From assembly GCA_002344525.1 (NCBI GenBank), contig DDTJ01000004.1:1-41190 (forward strand): 41,190 nt of DNA, read 5' to 3'. The stretch is from Akkermansiaceae bacterium UBA2367. Lineage in GTDB: Bacteria > Verrucomicrobiota > Verrucomicrobiia > Verrucomicrobiales > DEV007. The notes below the pieces were generated by a model that made no database searches, was not told the origin of the DNA, and saw only the letters and a list, made by a program, of their open reading frames with translations. A program made the position numbers and the translations under genes. Positions 25,262-32,472 of this stretch are shown one piece after another; the stretch's first letter is position 1, and each line of letters opens with the position of its first letter.

Positions 25262-25831
25262 ATGAGTGCGCTTCTCAAGCCCGAACACATCTCCGTGGAG
25301 GACTACCTCGAAGGTGAATTGATCTCCGAGGTGAAACACGAGTACCTCGGAGGCCAAGTCCATGCGATGGCTGGTGGGACGAGCCGTCATGCAGCCCTTG
25401 GTGCCAACGTCACAACCGCCTTGGTGTCGGCGCTTCGCGGAAAGCCCTGCCGTGCTTTCAACAGCGATCTGAAAGTCCGCATCGAACTGCCCGGCCAGAC
25501 TCGGTTCTACTACCCTGATGCGATGGTCGTGTGCGAGTTGCGCAAGGATTCCGAGACGTGGCAGGACCGCCCCATTGTCATCGTCGAGGTGCTCAGTGAA
25601 TCGACCCGGCGCATCGATCTCACCGAGAAGCTTGATGCCTATCTCGCCATCCCGACGCTCAAGGCCCTGATCTTTGTGGAACCCGGCATCGTTTTTGCGA
25701 CCGTCCATCGTCGCGGACCCTCGGGTGGGTTTTCCCGCGAGGATTACGCGGGGACCGAGGCCGTTATCCCCCTTCCCGAGATCGGAGTCGATCTCGCCCT
25801 CGCCGAGGTCTACGAGGGGATCGAGTTTTGA
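25262..25831 (+). CDS. Uma2-family (DUF820) putative endonuclease
   Basis: A 189-aa PD-(D/E)XK-fold protein of the Uma2/DUF820 family. It opens ISVEDYLEGELISEVKHEYLGGQVHAMAGGTSRHA (read in parts), where Glu23 and the YLGG-V element are typical. The nuclease core has YYPDAMVV (D86) and PIVIVEVLSEST (E109), followed by the RIDLTEKLDAYLAIPTL helix. The family is very abundant in some phyla, usually as single mobile genes, and its biological role is unsettled. It converges with mnmA, and a REPIN-like element fills the 103 bp between them. Confidence 0.88.
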   Translation: MSALLKPEHISVEDYLEGELISEVKHEYLGGQVHAMAGGTSRHAALGANVTTALVSALRGKPCRAFNSDLKVRIELPGQTRFYYPDAMVVCELRKDSETWQDRPIVIVEVLSESTRRIDLTEKLDAYLAIPTLKALIFVEPGIVFATVHRRGPSGGFSREDYAGTEAVIPLPEIGVDLALAEVYEGIEF

Positions 25832-25853
25832 TCCGGGCGGGTTTCGATGCCGG

Positions 25854-25938
25854 GTAGGGCGGTTCGGCCCGAACCGCCGCGAAGGGCGCTCGGGAGTCGC
25901 AGAGCGCCCACCCCCCTGACCGAGATGGTCGGGTCTAC
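25854..25938. repeat. REPIN-like inverted pair, GTAG type (family B)
   Basis: GTAG (25854-25857) plus a 21-nt hairpin GGCGGTTCGG-C-CCGAACCGCC (25858-25878). A ~39-bp spacer follows, then a weaker hairpin around GACCGAGATGGTC, then CTAC (25935-25938), the reverse complement of GTAG. On the minus strand the final GTAG overlaps the TAG stop codon of mnmA (25935-25937). The same element in reverse order is at 32255-32336. Confidence 0.88.
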
Positions 25939-27014
25939 CCCAGCACCTCCTCGAACACCCCGCCGCCGAGGAGCCGTCCGCCTTCGTAGAACGCGCAGAT
26001 CTGCCCGGGCGTGAGCGCCCGTTGCGGCGTCGCGAAGGTCAGGATCGCCGTCTCCTCGTCGAGAAACTCGGTTTCGACCGGGGTCGCCTCGGAGCGGTAG
26101 CGCGGCTGGGCGAGCAGGGCAGGGGACTCCGCGAGCGGTCGGTTCGTCGTCGTGAGGCTCCCGACGCGGCAGCGCGTCGCGTAGAGGCCGGGCGTGTCGG
26201 TCCCGTCGAAGGCGACGACGAGCTCGTTCGTTGCGTGCCGTTTCGCGACGACGACGTAGGCCTTGCCGTAGGTGTTCGAGGGCACCCCGAGTCCCTTCCG
26301 CTGGCCGAGGGTGTGCAGGTGCAGACCGCGATGGCGTCCGACCCTCTCGCCTTTCAGATTTACGATGTCGCCGGGGGCGTCGGGGAGGTAGTGGGCGAGG
26401 AAATCGACCATGCGGATCTGCCCGATGAAGCAGATGCCCTGGCTGTCCTTCTTCGCCGCGACGGGGATGCCGAAGCGTTCCGCTTCGCATCGAACTTCGG
26501 GCTTGGAGAGGTGGCCGATGGGGAAGAGCGCGGGACGGATCTGCTCCTGCCGCAGCAGGGCGAGGAAGTAGGTCTGGTCCTTTCCCGGCGCGCCTCGCAG
26601 GAGATCGACCGAGCCGTCGCCGTGCTCCTCGCGCTGCGCGTAGTGGCCCGTGGCGAGATGGTCGAAGCCCTGCGCGGCGGCGAATTCGCGGAAAATACCG
26701 AACTTCATCTCGCGGTTGCACATCGTGTCCGGGTTCGGGGTCACGCCCTCGCGGTAGCCGGAGAGCAGGTAGTCCACGACCCGGTCGCGATACTCCCCGG
26801 TGAGGCTGAGGATACGGAACTCGATCCCGAGGAAGTCGCACACGGCCCGCGCGTCGCGGATGTCCTCTTCCCAAGGGCAGTCGCCGGGCAGCCCTTCTTC
26901 GTTCGTCCAGTTCTTCATGTAGGCGCCCACGACCTCGTGCCCCTGCTCAAGCAGGAGCGCCGCCGCCACGCTGGAGTCCACGCCGCCGGACATCGCCGCC
27001 AAGATTTTCGCCAT
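25935..27014 (-). CDS. mnmA: tRNA-specific 2-thiouridylase
   Basis: MnmA makes the 2-thio group of the wobble uridine in tRNA-Lys, -Glu and -Gln, using sulfur relayed from cysteine desulfurase. The 359-aa protein has the PP-loop SGGVDSS (9-15), the CNREMKFG block with catalytic Cys99, GTDTPG-type C-terminal barrel elements, and the second cysteine in GICFIG (Cys195), so both catalytic cysteines are present. Other family blocks: ATGHYA, KDQTYFL, FPIGHLSKPEVR, HTLGQRKGLGV. The start is at MAKILAAMSGG, since the longer reading adds ten non-conserved residues. Its TAG stop is shared with a REP-like GTAG. Confidence 0.96.
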   Translation of the reverse strand: MAKILAAMSGGVDSSVAAALLLEQGHEVVGAYMKNWTNEEGLPGDCPWEEDIRDARAVCDFLGIEFRILSLTGEYRDRVVDYLLSGYREGVTPNPDTMCNREMKFGIFREFAAAQGFDHLATGHYAQREEHGDGSVDLLRGAPGKDQTYFLALLRQEQIRPALFPIGHLSKPEVRCEAERFGIPVAAKKDSQGICFIGQIRMVDFLAHYLPDAPGDIVNLKGERVGRHRGLHLHTLGQRKGLGVPSNTYGKAYVVVAKRHATNELVVAFDGTDTPGLYATRCRVGSLTTTNRPLAESPALLAQPRYRSEATPVETEFLDEETAILTFATPQRALTPGQICAFYEGGRLLGGGVFEEVLG

Positions 27015-27042
27015 GGTGGGAAGGTAGTTCAGGATCGTGCGC

Positions 27043-27120
27043 ACTCCTACTCTTTACTCATGCTCCTACTCATACTCCCCGAATGTGGAGGAGTATGAGT
27101 AGGAGCATGAGGAGGAGTAA
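27043..27120. repeat. GAGTAN hexamer array with 22-bp perfect inverted copy
   Basis: Five hexamers GAGTAT, GAGTAG, GAGCAT, GAGGAG, GAGTAA run at 27091-27120. The left arm at 27057-27078 is an exact 22-bp reverse complement of 27090-27111, with an 11-nt loop. It lies between the Gfo/Idh stop and the mnmA start, both minus-strand. Confidence 0.92.
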
Positions 27121-27129
27121 GGGGGGCAG

Positions 27130-28098
27130 TCACTTCCCAGCCTTCTCCAGCATCTCCGCCAGGGTCACCGGAGCTCCGCCCCGGCGCTTGCTCTCGTCGG
27201 CGGCGGCCATGAAGGCGAAAATCTCCAGCGTCTCCTCGGCCGAGACTGGCGGGACCTTGGTCTGGAAGAATTTCACCATCTCGGCCATCATCTCGGGATA
27301 GGCGCCGCCCGCGCTCTCCTGGATCGTCGCTTTGCTTCCGAAGACCTGCACCCCGTAGCTCGCCTTCGCCGCGCGCAGCCCGATCAGAGTGCCGACCTTG
27401 CCGCCTTTCCAGAGGCCGGTGACGACGTCTGTGCCCGCCGTGTGGGTGCGGGAGACGCTCTCGCAGCCCGTGCCGATCACCGTGAAGAGTGCCTCGGTCG
27501 GGTGGATGCCATACCAAGCGAGGTCGAGGTGATGCTCCTCCAGCGAGGCGGGACCGTAGCTGAGCACCGCCGCGACTTCGCCCACATCGGCGGTGGCGGC
27601 TTTCACCACGCCGGAATGGTAGCGCAGGTTCGAACTGCTCCAGACGGGCGTGCCATGTTGCTCGGCGAGCGCGAAGATGGCGACCGCGTCCTCCAACGAG
27701 GCGGCGAGGGGCTTGTCGATGAAGGTCGGTTTGCCCGCCCGGATTCCCGGAGCGGCTTGGGCGAGGTGGGGGCGTCCATCGACGCTTTCGACGAGGATCA
27801 CATCGACTTCCGCGACGAGGGCGTCGATCGAGTCCAGCATCTTCACGCCGTAGTCCTTCGACAAGGTCTCGACATAGCCGTCGATGCGCGAGGCGCTCGA
27901 TTCGATGTCGGGGCTGGAGGCCGGCACCGCCGCGACGACGCGCACGGGGTAGCCGTTCGCGGGATCGTGGAGGATCTTCGTGAAAGCCGTGGCGTGGGAG
28001 GTGTCCAAGCCGATCATGCCGACGCGGATGACGTCGTCGGCTTGGGATGGGGCAAGGGCCAGGACCAAGGCGGCGGGGAGGAAAAGGCGGAGGTTCAT
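27130..28098 (-). CDS. Exported Gfo/Idh/MocA-family oxidoreductase-like protein
   Basis: A 322-aa protein with a signal peptide (MNLRLFLPAALVLALAPSQA) followed by a Gfo/Idh/MocA fold. It has IRVGMIGLDTSHA (the glycine-rich opener, with GLDTSHA where GxGxxG is usual), VDVILVESVDGRPHLAQA, and FIDKPLAASLEDA (the DKP/EKP motif whose lysine is catalytic in the family). The C-terminal sheet domain includes EHHLDLAWYGIHPTEALFTVIG (read in parts), with the WYGIHP histidine. The weak nucleotide-binding glycines leave activity in doubt. Secreted members of this family are common in Planctomycetota and Verrucomicrobiota. Confidence 0.85.
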   Translation of the reverse strand: MNLRLFLPAALVLALAPSQADDVIRVGMIGLDTSHATAFTKILHDPANGYPVRVVAAVPASSPDIESSASRIDGYVETLSKDYGVKMLDSIDALVAEVDVILVESVDGRPHLAQAAPGIRAGKPTFIDKPLAASLEDAVAIFALAEQHGTPVWSSSNLRYHSGVVKAATADVGEVAAVLSYGPASLEEHHLDLAWYGIHPTEALFTVIGTGCESVSRTHTAGTDVVTGLWKGGKVGTLIGLRAAKASYGVQVFGSKATIQESAGGAYPEMMAEMVKFFQTKVPPVSAEETLEIFAFMAAADESKRRGGAPVTLAEMLEKAGK

Positions 28099-28103
28099 GC
28101 CAA

Positions 28104-28132
28104 TTTGTATTCCACGCCCGCGCCGGGCGACA
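28104..28132 (-). promoter_or_regulatory. Candidate promoter, -10 beside the start codon
   Basis: On the minus strand TACAAA (28104-28109) lies 5 nt before the ATG of the exported Gfo/Idh gene, with a weak TGTCGC (about 28127-28132) 17 bp upstream as -35. This would give a leaderless mRNA. Confidence 0.35.
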
Positions 28133-28259
28133 GTCCGCGATGCGGCCAAGTTCCCCGGCCCGCCTCCCTCCTTCCGGGGCGGTCGTCGCGTCGACGGGGA
28201 GTCGGAGAAGGCCGATTTTTGCGTTGCCCCGGCGCGAAGTATCCCTCATCCTTTCCTCC

Positions 28260-29279
28260 ATGTCCCAAGCCTTCGCCCTCAACACCCGCGTCGAACTCGG
28301 CGTCGTCCCCACCCACATCAAATTTGTCGGCGGCCTCGCCCCGGACGCCGAGGGCCGCCTCCCCCGTGGCGAGGACGGTCGCCTCCTCATCGTCTCGGAG
28401 ATGGAGGGCCTCGCCGCTGCCTCGCCCGTGAAGGTGCAAAGCGCCCAGGTCGCCGTCTTCCCCGGCGTCCTCGAAAGCGACAACGACGAGCTCATCACCG
28501 GGCTGCGCGACCTCGGCCTCGAAGTCCACCTCATCATGATGGTGGGCGGGGCCGATCCCATGGACCCCGCCGACGAGGAGAAGGTCGCCGCCATGCTCGC
28601 CTCCGGTATCGGGATCGCGAAGAAGCACGGCATCACCCAGGTCGCCTCCACCTCCATCGAGCAGTGGATGCAGCCCGGCGCCACGCCGAAAACCGGAGAG
28701 GCCTTCGCCGCCGCCGTCGCGCAGAACGTGCGCGTCCACCTGCGCGCCTGCCGCGAGGCCGGGGTCGAGGGCAGTTGCGTGAAGCACTGGCACATCGAGT
28801 TCCTCCGCAAAGGCGAGTTCCAGACCTTCAACGACCTCCGTAAAGGCTGGGAGTTCGTCAAGGCCGCCAACGCCGAGCTCGGGTCGAAATTTTTCAAGAT
28901 CATGGTCGACGCCGCCCACTGTGGCGACTCCGGCCTCTCCATTCCCGAGAACGAGGCCCTCGTCGCCGAGATCGCCGCGGCCGACGAGATGGGCATGTTC
29001 CACGCCTCCGCCAAGACGACGCGCGGCTGCCTCGGCACCGACGACGGCTGGATCGGCGCGTTGCTCGCGGCGGCGGCGAGGACCGGAAAGCTCGAATACG
29101 TCTTCGTCGAGCTCTTCCACCACGAGGACCCCGCCTTGGAGGGACTGCGTCAGCTCGACCCCGGCCACGGTCTCGACACCCGCGACGGGCGCAGCTACCG
29201 CGAAACCGTCATCGAGGGAGTCGTCGACGTCGCCCGCCGCCTCAACAATCTCGTCGTGCGGGGGATTTTGAAGCATTGA
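28260..29279 (+). CDS. TIM-barrel protein, sugar isomerase/epimerase-like
   Basis: A 339-aa cytoplasmic protein with the look of a xylose-isomerase-type TIM barrel. The C-terminal half has spaced acidic and His residues of the kind that bind a divalent metal: KHWHIEFL, KIMVDAAHCGDSGLS, MGMFHASAKTTRG and YVFVELFHHED. These could supply the E-D-H-E set. N-terminal strands include LLIVSEMEGL, VAVFPGVLESDNDELI and VHLIMMVGGADPMDP. I cannot name a substrate or a reaction. It is divergent from the exported Gfo/Idh gene, and such pairs often act together in sugar or inositol breakdown, which is only suggestive here. Confidence 0.6.
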   Translation: MSQAFALNTRVELGVVPTHIKFVGGLAPDAEGRLPRGEDGRLLIVSEMEGLAAASPVKVQSAQVAVFPGVLESDNDELITGLRDLGLEVHLIMMVGGADPMDPADEEKVAAMLASGIGIAKKHGITQVASTSIEQWMQPGATPKTGEAFAAAVAQNVRVHLRACREAGVEGSCVKHWHIEFLRKGEFQTFNDLRKGWEFVKAANAELGSKFFKIMVDAAHCGDSGLSIPENEALVAEIAAADEMGMFHASAKTTRGCLGTDDGWIGALLAAAARTGKLEYVFVELFHHEDPALEGLRQLDPGHGLDTRDGRSYRETVIEGVVDVARRLNNLVVRGILKH

Positions 29280-29307
29280 CCCCTCCGGCTCGACCGATTC
29301 AAGAGGG

Positions 29308-29336
29308 TTGCTTCCATGGCCGGAGAGGGTTAATTG
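29308..29336 (+). promoter_or_regulatory. Candidate promoter for tRNA-Leu
   Basis: TTGCTT (29308-29313), 17 bp, TAATTG (29331-29336), with the tRNA starting 10 nt after the -10 box. The overlapping TTAATT at 16-bp spacing is an alternative. Confidence 0.5.
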
Positions 29337-29346
29337 CCCACCCCGC

Positions 29347-29429
29347 GCCGACGTGGCGGAATGGTAGACGCAGCGGACTTAAAATCCGCTGGGAGCAATC
29401 CCGTGCGGGTTCGAGTCCCGCCGTCGGTA
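29347..29429 (+). tRNA. tRNA-Leu (anticodon UAA)
   Basis: An 83-nt class II tRNA. The acceptor stem GCCGACG pairs with CGTCGGT (G1-U72 wobble), and the discriminator base is A (29429). The anticodon arm is GCGGA-CTTAAAA-TCCGC with TAA at 29380-29382. The long variable arm TGGGAGCAATCCCG is typical of tRNA-Leu, and the T-arm GCGGGTTCGAGTCCCGC is intact. CCA is not encoded. Confidence 0.96.
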
Positions 29430-29451
29430 TCTTGAGTGGCGGGCGGGTGAA

Positions 29452-29471
29452 CCGCGAATGGTGGCGAATGG
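29452..29471. repeat. Two 10-bp units NNGCGAATGG
   Basis: CCGCGAATGG and TGGCGAATGG are in direct tandem just after the tRNA. They resemble the units at 37031-37070. Confidence 0.6.
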
Positions 29472-29512
29472 AGGAAGGTTTTCCGATGCCCCGTCTACCC
29501 TTTCGGCGAGGA

Positions 29513-30532
29513 TCAAAGGGCGACGACGACCTTGCCGAAATGCGCCCCGCTTTCGAGATGGGCATAGGCGGCGGGGGCTTCGTCGAAGGGGAAGACGCGG
29601 TCGATGACAGAGCGAATGCGATGCGCTTCCAAGAAGGCGTTCATCCTTACGAACATCTCGCGATTCCCCACGTAGATGCCGTCGAGGGAGGCGTTCTTCT
29701 TCACGAGGGGGAAGAGGCTCGCCGACGGCGGATCGAATCCGGTGAGCACGCCGATGAGGGCGATGCGTCCGCCAGCGGCGAGGCTGTCCATGGAGCGTCC
29801 GATCGTGCCGGGACCACCGACTTCGACGACGAGATCGACGCCGCGCTTTTCCGTGAGCCGCCAGACTTCGCGGTCCCATTCCGGCGTTTCGCGGTAGTTC
29901 ATGGTTTCGTCGGCGCCGAGGGCGTGAGCGCGCTCCAGCTTTTCGGACGAGGAGCTGGTGAGGATGACCCTCGCTCCCGCCGCCTTCGCGATCTGGAGGG
30001 CGAAGAGGGAGACGCCGCCGGTGCCGAGGCAGAGCACGGTTTTTCCCGGACCGACGGGCTCGCCCCGCTCCATCAGGGCGTGCCAAGCGGTGAGGGCTGC
30101 GCAGGGCAGGGTCGCGGCCTCCTCGAAATTCATGAAGTCCGGCACCCGCACGAGGCTGTGGGCCGGGGCGACGAGGGCCTCGGCGAGGACGCCGTCGCAG
30201 GAGCCTCCCCGCGCCGCCGCGTGATACGCCATGTCGAAGGGACCGGAGATCCAGTCGCGGAAGAAGGTGGGGGCGACGCGGTCGCCGGGCTGCCACTCCG
30301 TCACGCCTTCGCCGACGGCGGTGATCTCCCCGGCGCCGTCCGAGAGCGGCACGACCGGGTCGGTTCCGCCCGAGGCCGATCGCCCCGAGCGCATGAGGAG
30401 GTCGCGGTAGTTCAGGGAGGCGGCGCGGAGGCGGACGGAGACTTCGCCGGGACCGGGCGCGGGTTCGTCGATTTCATGGAGGACGAGGGCGGCGGGGCCT
30501 TCGGAGCGGGGTTCGAGTCGATACTGCTTCAT
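29513..30532 (-). CDS. Zinc-free quinone-reductase-like (MDR) dehydrogenase
   Basis: A 339-aa medium-chain dehydrogenase/reductase of the NADPH:quinone reductase type. The N-terminal GroES-like domain has RLRAASLNYRDLLMRSGR and PLSDGAGEITAVGEGV. The Rossmann domain has TVLCLGTGGVSLFALQIAKAAGARVI (read in parts), with GTGGVS as the nucleotide loop. No catalytic zinc ligands are seen (NYRD replaces the CGTD-type motif), so it is expected to be an NAD(P)H-dependent reductase or alcohol oxidase lacking zinc. Substrate is unknown. It is divergent from tlyA across 94 bp that contain a short repeat array. Confidence 0.88.
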   Translation of the reverse strand: MKQYRLEPRSEGPAALVLHEIDEPAPGPGEVSVRLRAASLNYRDLLMRSGRSASGGTDPVVPLSDGAGEITAVGEGVTEWQPGDRVAPTFFRDWISGPFDMAYHAAARGGSCDGVLAEALVAPAHSLVRVPDFMNFEEAATLPCAALTAWHALMERGEPVGPGKTVLCLGTGGVSLFALQIAKAAGARVILTSSSSEKLERAHALGADETMNYRETPEWDREVWRLTEKRGVDLVVEVGGPGTIGRSMDSLAAGGRIALIGVLTGFDPPSASLFPLVKKNASLDGIYVGNREMFVRMNAFLEAHRIRSVIDRVFPFDEAPAAYAHLESGAHFGKVVVAL

Positions 30533-30561
30533 CTTCGGGGAGAATTCGGATTGGATTTCGG

Positions 30562-30589
30562 CCACGAATGGACGAATGCACACGAATTT
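30562..30589. repeat. Three units of ~9 bp (NACGAATGN)
   Basis: CCACGAATG, GACGAATGCA and CACGAATTT are in tandem between divergent genes. Confidence 0.65.
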
Positions 30590-30626
30590 CCGAGTTAAAA
30601 TCGAAATTCCCCAAGCCAGCCCCCGA

Positions 30627-31367
30627 ATGCCCAAAGAGCGACTCGACCAAGCCCTCTTCCGCCGCGGCCTTTGCGATTCCCGCGAGACGGCGAAGCGCCT
30701 CATCCTCGCGGGGGAGGTGCGCGTCGAGGGACACGAGGGAAATCTCAAGCCGGGCTTGAAGGTGGACGAGGACGCCGCCATCGAGGTGAAGAACCGCCCG
30801 AAATACGTTGGCCGCGGTGGGCTGAAGCTGGAGAAAGCGCTCGATGAATTCGGCCTCGCGGTCGAGGGCAAGGTCGCTCTCGACGCCGGAGCCTCGACCG
30901 GGGGCTTCACCGATTGCCTCCTCCAGCGCGGCGTCGCGAAGGTCCATGCCTACGACGTCGGCACGAACCAGCTCGCGTGGAAGCTCCGCAGCGATCCCCG
31001 CGTCGTCTCGCGCGAGGGCTTCAACTTGCGCCATCTCCAGCCTTCCGATCTGCCCGAGGCGGTCGATCTCGTCGTCGTCGATGTGTCGTTTATCAGCCTG
31101 ACCCTCGTTCTCGGCCCCCTCTTCGGCGTGTTGAAGCCGGAGGGCGACCTCGTCTGCCTCATCAAGCCGCAGTTCGAGTTGAAGAAGGAGCAGATCGGCA
31201 AGGGCGGCATCGTCAGGGACCCCGCCCTGCACGCGGAGGCGGTGGAGAAGATCCGCGTCCACGTCCTCGACACCCTCGGAAAATGCTGGCACGGACTGGT
31301 CGAGTCGCCTATCAGTGGCGCGGACGGCAACCTCGAATTCCTCGCATGGCTGAGACACCTCGCATAG
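30627..31367 (+). CDS. tlyA: TlyA-family rRNA methyltransferase / S4-domain protein
   Basis: A 246-aa protein with an N-terminal S4 RNA-binding domain (ERLDQALFRRGLCDSRETAKRLILAGEVRV, read in parts, residues 4-33) and an FtsJ-like SAM methyltransferase domain (motif LDAGASTGGFTDCLL, 85-99; DVSFISLTLVL; KPQFE). TlyA-family proteins methylate 2'-O of cytidines in rRNA in mycobacteria, and some are called haemolysins. The specificity here is not known. The ATG at 30627 (MPKERLDQ) is chosen because the upstream reading adds 17 residues from repeat DNA. The 3' end overlaps nadK by 22 bp. Confidence 0.92.
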   Translation: MPKERLDQALFRRGLCDSRETAKRLILAGEVRVEGHEGNLKPGLKVDEDAAIEVKNRPKYVGRGGLKLEKALDEFGLAVEGKVALDAGASTGGFTDCLLQRGVAKVHAYDVGTNQLAWKLRSDPRVVSREGFNLRHLQPSDLPEAVDLVVVDVSFISLTLVLGPLFGVLKPEGDLVCLIKPQFELKKEQIGKGGIVRDPALHAEAVEKIRVHVLDTLGKCWHGLVESPISGADGNLEFLAWLRHLA

Positions 31368-32242
31368 GCATCCTCGCGAACCCCGAAAAACCCGGCGCGG
31401 TCGTGCTGCTGCACGACCTCGTGAAGCGATTCGGTGCGGCGGATCGGTCCGTTCTCCTGGAGGAGGAAAGCGCCGCCCTCGCGGGTCTGCCGGAAGGCGT
31501 TCCTCTGGCGGAGTTCGGCGAGGCCGTCGATCTCATCGTCCTCCTCGGCGGCGACGGCACCCTGCTCTGGGCGGTGCGGGAGCTGGGGGCGGGGATCAAA
31601 CCCATCGCCGCGATCAACACGGGGACCCTCGGCTTTCTCACCTGCGCCACGGAGGAGGAGAGCGCCGCTCTTGTCGAGGCGCTCGTCTCCGGCAGCTACA
31701 CGATCAGCGAGCGCTGCCTCATCGAGGGGGAGCTGGAGCGGGGCGGCCGGATCGAGGAGACCTTCTGCGCGCTGAACGAGGTGGCGATCTGCCGCGCCGT
31801 GGCTTCGCGTGTGATCCACATCGAGACCTTGGTCAACGGAGTCTTCGCGAACCGCTACACGGGCGACGGGCTCATCCTCTCGACGCCGACCGGCTCGACC
31901 GCCTACTCGCTCTCGGCGGGCGGGCCGCTCGTCTCGCCGGACGCGAACGTGTTCGTCGTCACCCCGATTTGCCCCCATTCGCTGGCGGACCGCCCTCTCG
32001 TCGTGGATGCATCGAGCCAACTGGTCTTTGAAACGCCGAGGCAGCGCGACGACCTCTCCCTGCTGGTCGATGGCCATCCCCTCGCCGTGCTCAAGGAACC
32101 GGCGCGGGTGTATCTGCGCAAGGCGGGCTTCGTCCTGCCGCTGATCTCGCTGCCGCAGCAGGATTTCTACAGCGTTCTGCACCGGAAGATGGGCTGGGCG
32201 GGGTCTTCGATCGGGGAGGGAGCGGGAGAGGGTAAACCGTGA
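31346..32242 (+). CDS. nadK: NAD kinase
   Basis: NadK phosphorylates NAD to NADP. The 298-aa protein begins RIGILANPEKPGA, then carries the GGDGT motif at 68-72 in LIVLLGGDGTLLWA. The NE/D block ALNEVAICR, YTGDGLILSTPTGSTAYSLSAGGPLVSP (read in parts) and VTPICPHSLADRPLVV follow, all diagnostic for the family. The start ATG lies inside the last codons of tlyA (22-bp overlap in another frame), and a nadK-tlyA association is common in bacteria. The C-terminus ends in a low-complexity GEGAGEGKP tail just before a repeat. Confidence 0.95.
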   Translation: MAETPRIGILANPEKPGAVVLLHDLVKRFGAADRSVLLEEESAALAGLPEGVPLAEFGEAVDLIVLLGGDGTLLWAVRELGAGIKPIAAINTGTLGFLTCATEEESAALVEALVSGSYTISERCLIEGELERGGRIEETFCALNEVAICRAVASRVIHIETLVNGVFANRYTGDGLILSTPTGSTAYSLSAGGPLVSPDANVFVVTPICPHSLADRPLVVDASSQLVFETPRQRDDLSLLVDGHPLAVLKEPARVYLRKAGFVLPLISLPQQDFYSVLHRKMGWAGSSIGEGAGEGKP

Positions 32243-32254
32243 ACGGTCGGGAGG

Positions 32255-32336
32255 GTAGACCCGACCGGCCCGGTCGGGGTTGGATGCGCAGGGATCCCGG
32301 AGCGCCCTTCCGGCGGTTCGAGCCGAACCGCCCTAC
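32255..32336. repeat. REPIN-like inverted pair, GTAG type (family B, reversed)
   Basis: GTAG (32255-32258) plus a 22-nt hairpin built on ACCCGACCGG/CCGGTCGGGGT (32259-32280). A spacer follows, then the 21-nt hairpin GGCGGTTCGA-G-CCGAACCGCC (32312-32332) plus CTAC (32333-32336). The hairpin order is the reverse of 25854-25938, and the spacer is related in reverse complement (GAAGGGCGCTC shared). Confidence 0.88.
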
Positions 32337-32414
32337 CTGATGCGGAACACCCCTTGGAACATCTTGAATCGATTTGGGTGACGTATCAACCAAAGGTGAA
32401 AGGTATGGAATCAA

Positions 32415-32471
32415 GGAGGGGGACTTTGCAAGTCCCCGCTCAGTCAAACGGGACTTGGAAAGTCCCGCTCC
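32415..32471. repeat. REPIN-like inverted pair, GGAG type (family C)
   Basis: GGAG (32415-32418) plus hairpin GGGGACTTTGCAAGTCCCC (32419-32437), an 11-bp spacer, then hairpin CGGGACTTGGAAAGTCCCG (32449-32467) plus CTCC (32468-32471). The two hairpins share the GGGACTT-AAGTCCC stem and are inverted. The element lies 1 bp from the stop of the ceramidase-like gene and could also act as a bidirectional terminator between converging genes. Confidence 0.88.
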
Positions 32472-32472
32472 T

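Noticed and set aside
27130..29279. Inositol or sugar catabolic operon (Gfo/Idh plus TIM barrel)
   Set aside because: The genes are divergent, one is exported and the other is not, and neither substrate can be inferred.
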